NCBI GenBank assembly: GCA_018646565.1
Contig: JABGUO010000201.1
Location: 1-22,122, forward strand
DNA length: 22,122 nt
Source: Opitutia bacterium
GTDB taxonomy: Bacteria; Verrucomicrobiota; Verrucomicrobiia; Opitutales; Seribacteraceae
Direction of reading: 5' to 3'
The position numbers were made by a program, and so were the translations under genes. Each line of letters starts with the position of its first letter. Position 1 is the first letter of the stretch. Below the pieces are notes generated by a model. It saw nothing but the letters and a program-made list of their open reading frames with translations. It did not search any database and was not told the DNA's origin. Below are positions 19,146-22,122 of this stretch, in pieces.

Positions 19146-21743
19146 CTAACCAACCTTCATCACAAGTTCGTCATCCTTTATTGAAAAGGCGACTTCACTC
19201 CCCTCCTCGACTTCACCGGCAACTAAAGCACGCGCCAGTTGGGTCTCGACTTGCTTCTGTAAGAATCGCTTAAGCGGGCGGGCTCCATAAGTCGGGTCGT
19301 ACCCTTTTTCCCCGATCCATTTCTTAGCAGCATCCGTGAATACGACAGTTACCTTTCGGTCCTCTAGGCGTTTGTTCAGGCTATTGAGGAGCAGGTCGAC
19401 AATTTCAGTAATTTCTTCGAGTGAGAGGGGCTTGAATAAAACCGTATCGTCAATTCGGTTAAGAAATTCTGGACGAAAATGATCCCGTAAATCTGCCATG
19501 ACCGACTCGCGGGCGGATTCAGAAATTTCATTATCGATCAAGTTTTCTTGCAGATAACGACTACCCACATTGGAGGTCATGATGACCACTACATTCTTAA
19601 AGTCCACCGTTCGACCCTGCGAGTCTGTGAGGCGTCCATCGTCCATCAGTTGAAGTAGAACATTGAAGACATCAGGGTGTGCTTTTTCAATCTCATCAAA
19701 AAGAATTACGGAATATGGTTTACGGCGCACCGCTTCGGTCAGTTGTCCGCCTTCCTCATACCCAACATAACCAGGAGGTGCACCGATCAGACGAGCCACA
19801 GAATGTTTCTCCATGTATTCGGACATATCGATACGGACAACATTATTTTCGCTATCGAACAGGCTCTCTGCAAGCGTCTTGGCAAGCTCGGTTTTTCCGA
19901 CTCCGGTGGGACCCAGGAAAAGAAAGGATCCAATTGGGCGGTTCGGATCTTTAATACCCGCCCGTGCACGCATGATCGCTTCAGAAACAGCATCCACCGC
20001 TTCGTCCTGGCCAATCACACGCTCATGTAAAATACTTTGTAGACGGAGAATTTTTTCCCGCTCGCCTTCAATTAATTTAGTCACCGGTACGCCAGTCCAA
20101 CGGGCGACAATATCGGCAATTTCTTCAGCGGTCACTTCTTCCTTGAGGATCGAATCCTCTTTTTTCTCCATTTTTTCGAGAGCTTCCAATTCTGCTTCCA
20201 AAGTGGGAAGCTTTCCGTGTTTAAGCTCGGCAACCAGATTCAAATCATAGGCACGTTCGGCACGTTCCATATCAGATCGCATGGTTTCAATTTGCTCTCG
20301 GAGTACCCGGACATCGTCGATGCCTTTGCGCTCGTTTTCCCATCCTCGCTTGATAGTTTCCATCTTGTCTCGGGCATTACCAAGTTCCTTGCGGAGGTTT
20401 TCCAAGCGATCCTTGCTTGATTTATCCGTTTCCTGCTTCAGCGCCGTTTCCTCAATTTCGAGTTGAAGAACTCGTCGACTGACTTCATCAAGCTCAGCTG
20501 GCATACTGTCCAGTTCGGTACGAATCATGGCACAGGCTTCGTCCACCAAGTCAATTGCTTTATCAGGAAGAAAGCGGTCGGAAATGTATCGGTTTGAAAG
20601 TACCGCGGCATTAACCAAAGCTTCATCGCGGATGTTAACCCCGTGATGAATTTCAAAACGTTCTCGTAATCCACGAAGAATTGAAATGGTATCCTCCACA
20701 TTGGGTTGCTCCACCAAAACAGTTTGGAATCGGCGTTCTAAAGCGGCATCTTTTTCTATGTTCTGACGATATTCATTAAGCGTAGTGGCTCCAATGCAAT
20801 GAAGCTCACCACGGGCAAGCATAGGTTTAAGCATATTACCCGCATCTATAGCACCTTCTGCTTTTCCTGCTCCTACAATGGTATGCATCTCGTCAATAAA
20901 AAGAACAATTCTTCCCTCTGCTTTGCTTACTTCATTCAAGACTGCCTTTAAACGTTCCTCAAATTCACCCCGAAATTTGGCTCCCGCTAAAAGAGAACCC
21001 ATCTCAAGCGTAAAGATCGTTTTATCTTTCAATCCTTCAGGCACGTCTCCCCGTACGATTCGCTGGGCTAATCCTTCCACAATGGCAGTTTTACCTACGC
21101 CCGGTTCACCTATGAGAACAGGATTATTCTTCGTCTTGCGAGATAGTATGCGAATGACTCGACGAATCTCTGAATCTCTCCCGATCACGGGATCCAATTT
21201 ACCAGATTTCGCCTGTTCCACTAAATCGATTCCATATTTTTTAAGAGCTCGAAAAGAATTCTCTGGAGTACGTGAATTTATTTTCTGGCCACCCCTTAAA
21301 TTTTGTAAGGTTTCCTTAATCTTTTTTTCAGAAAGATCAAAATTTTTCAGAAATTGCGTAAAAGTGGCGGGTTTGCCTACGCTGGCTAGTCCAAGTAACA
21401 AATGTTCTGTGCTCACATAATCATCCTGCATCTCAACCGAAACTTTTTGCCCCTTTTCGATCGCCTCAGTCAATGCAACGGAAGCGTAGGAACGAGATGT
21501 ATTAATATCTCCTGCAATCTTGGGTAAATTTTTGAGTTCTCTCTGTAGAGCCAGTTGTACCGGTGCGATCCCCACTCCCATCTCATCTAATAAAGCCGGT
21601 ACTATTCCATTCTCCTGTGCAATCAAAGCGGAAATTAAATGCCAAACTTCAACTTCTTGTTGGCCATTTCGTTTCGCCACTTCTGCCATTTCTTTTATTG
21701 CAGAAATTCCAAGTTCAGTAAATTTTTCAGGATCGATATTCAT
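19146..21743 (-). CDS. clpB: ATP-dependent disaggregase chaperone ClpB
   Basis: The 865-residue Hsp100 chaperone pulls proteins out of aggregates together with DnaK. The double Clp-N repeat domain spans roughly residues 1-150. The first AAA+ domain has Walker A GEPGVGKT (212-219), Walker [10 protein letters not shown] and ERRFQ with an arginine finger. A Glu/Arg-rich coiled-coil middle domain (about 410-530) distinguishes ClpB from ClpA and ClpC. The second AAA+ domain has Walker A GPTGVGKT (611-618), [12 protein letters not shown], and a C-terminal domain with GARPLKR (sensor 2). Length and domains are complete. It is transcribed alone, divergent from nth. I found no CIRCE element upstream, and no sigma-32 box is obvious. 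Confidence 0.97.
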   Translation of the reverse strand: MNIDPEKFTELGISAIKEMAEVAKRNGQQEVEVWHLISALIAQENGIVPALLDEMGVGIAPVQLALQRELKNLPKIAGDINTSRSYASVALTEAIEKGQKVSVEMQDDYVSTEHLLLGLASVGKPATFTQFLKNFDLSEKKIKETLQNLRGGQKINSRTPENSFRALKKYGIDLVEQAKSGKLDPVIGRDSEIRRVIRILSRKTKNNPVLIGEPGVGKTAIVEGLAQRIVRGDVPEGLKDKTIFTLEMGSLLAGAKFRGEFEERLKAVLNEVSKAEGRIVLFIDEMHTIVGAGKAEGAIDAGNMLKPMLARGELHCIGATTLNEYRQNIEKDAALERRFQTVLVEQPNVEDTISILRGLRERFEIHHGVNIRDEALVNAAVLSNRYISDRFLPDKAIDLVDEACAMIRTELDSMPAELDEVSRRVLQLEIEETALKQETDKSSKDRLENLRKELGNARDKMETIKRGWENERKGIDDVRVLREQIETMRSDMERAERAYDLNLVAELKHGKLPTLEAELEALEKMEKKEDSILKEEVTAEEIADIVARWTGVPVTKLIEGEREKILRLQSILHERVIGQDEAVDAVSEAIMRARAGIKDPNRPIGSFLFLGPTGVGKTELAKTLAESLFDSENNVVRIDMSEYMEKHSVARLIGAPPGYVGYEEGGQLTEAVRRKPYSVILFDEIEKAHPDVFNVLLQLMDDGRLTDSQGRTVDFKNVVVIMTSNVGSRYLQENLIDNEISESARESVMADLRDHFRPEFLNRIDDTVLFKPLSLEEITEIVDLLLNSLNKRLEDRKVTVVFTDAAKKWIGEKGYDPTYGARPLKRFLQKQVETQLARALVAGEVEEGSEVAFSIKDDELVMKVG

Positions 21744-21775
21744 GATTATACTAGTGCAAGTTGCGTTCCGATTCG

Positions 21776-21805
21776 ATTATTAGACTAATCCTTAGATAAA
21801 ACCAA
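21776..21805 (-). promoter_or_regulatory. Possible clpB promoter
   Basis: On the minus strand, TTGGTT (21800-21805) and AATAAT (21776-21781; 5 of 6 consensus bases) are 18 bp apart, predicting a short leader of about 25 nt. The -35 match is poor, so this is tentative. Confidence 0.2.
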
Positions 21806-21845
21806 CGATTTAGAGGAATACCCCATTTTTCACTAATGGAAAAAC

Positions 21846-21892
21846 CGGGACAAAGTAGAGCTGAAAAAACCAAATTGAGACATAATGTCCCG
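21846..21892. repeat. Inverted repeat between clpB and nth
   Basis: CGGGACA (21846-21852) and TGTCCCG (21886-21892) are perfect 7-bp complements separated by 33 bp, centrally placed in the 194-bp divergent spacer. The arms are GC-rich against an AT-rich background. The wide spacing suits a two-site or looping operator better than a hairpin terminator. No known operator is matched. Confidence 0.35.
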
Positions 21893-21937
21893 CTTAGTTC
21901 TATTGTAATAACGAGAAATTTACTTAATTCTAATTAA

Positions 21938-22122
21938 ATGAAAATTTCAGAGAGAGCTACTTTGGTTGATCATGAATTGGCTAAATTATATCCCAACCCA
22001 CCGATTCCGCTAGACCACGAGGATTCCTACACCTTGTTGATTGCCGTTTTACTCTCCGCTCAATGCACTGATGCAAGAGTAAATAAAATCACACCAAATC
22101 TTTTCAAACTCGCATCGAACCC
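21938..22122 (+). CDS. nth: Endonuclease III, 3' truncated by window edge
   Basis: An ATG at 21938 opens a frame that runs off the window, giving 61 full codons. The product begins MKISERATLVDHELAKLYP, and then SYTLLIAVLLSAQCTDARVNKITPNLF. The second segment is the hallmark N-terminal helix region of endonuclease III; LLSAQCTD is nearly invariant. The enzyme removes oxidised pyrimidines and nicks the abasic site in base-excision repair. The catalytic Lys and Asp and the 4Fe-4S cysteines lie beyond the window. No Shine-Dalgarno motif precedes the ATG. The gene is divergent from clpB. Confidence 0.93.
   Translation, partial: MKISERATLVDHELAKLYPNPPIPLDHEDSYTLLIAVLLSAQCTDARVNKITPNLFKLASN

Noticed and set aside
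21744..21937. CIRCE or sigma-32 site for clpB
   Set aside because: No TTAGCACTC-N9-GAGTGCTAA element and no convincing CTTGAAA/CCCCAT pair was found.

Overview
The window is a gene-dense, low-GC bacterial chromosome segment: genes abut or overlap, and no intergenic gap exceeds about 280 bases. The gene content suggests the PVC superphylum, most likely Verrucomicrobiota. The clues are an SHD1 (SLA1 homology 1)-like domain in a secreted protein, a prenyltransferase/squalene-oxidase-repeat protein coupled to a huge Ala/Glu/Lys/Gln coiled-coil protein, and a type-B sdhCAB operon. This assignment is inferred from gene families; no rRNA or marker tree is available here.

Layout: (1) 2-5487 (+): the 3' part of a gene for a coiled-coil protein of at least 1453 residues, overlapping the gene for a secreted alpha/alpha-barrel repeat protein. 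(2) 5492-12277 (-): a probable six-gene run read leftwards, sdhC-sdhA-sdhB-argH-LIM/DA1-like peptidase-amidohydrolase. Complex II and ArgH both release fumarate. (3) A 218-bp divergent spacer, then 12496-17117 (+): pyrG, an amidohydrolase, an ABC ATPase and an FtsX/LolC-like permease; the last three overlap end to start. (4) 17163-18866 (-): a large unrecognised lipoprotein. (5) 19146-21743 (-): clpB. (6) From 21938 (+): the 5' end of nth (endonuclease III), cut by the window edge.

Most genes are core metabolism (complex II, arginine and CTP synthesis, protein disaggregation, base-excision repair). The most notable accessory gene is 6316-7368. It encodes a predicted exported protein with, in order, an SHD1-like domain, a LIM zinc finger, a second Cys4 finger and an HExxH DA1-like peptidase domain. 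That is the domain order of plant DA1 growth regulators, except that a leader peptide and SHD1-like domain sit at the N terminus. Other points of interest are the coiled-coil/repeat-protein pair, an ABC ATPase without its switch histidine, and the near absence of Shine-Dalgarno sequences.

I saw no tRNA, rRNA, CRISPR array, transposon or prophage gene.
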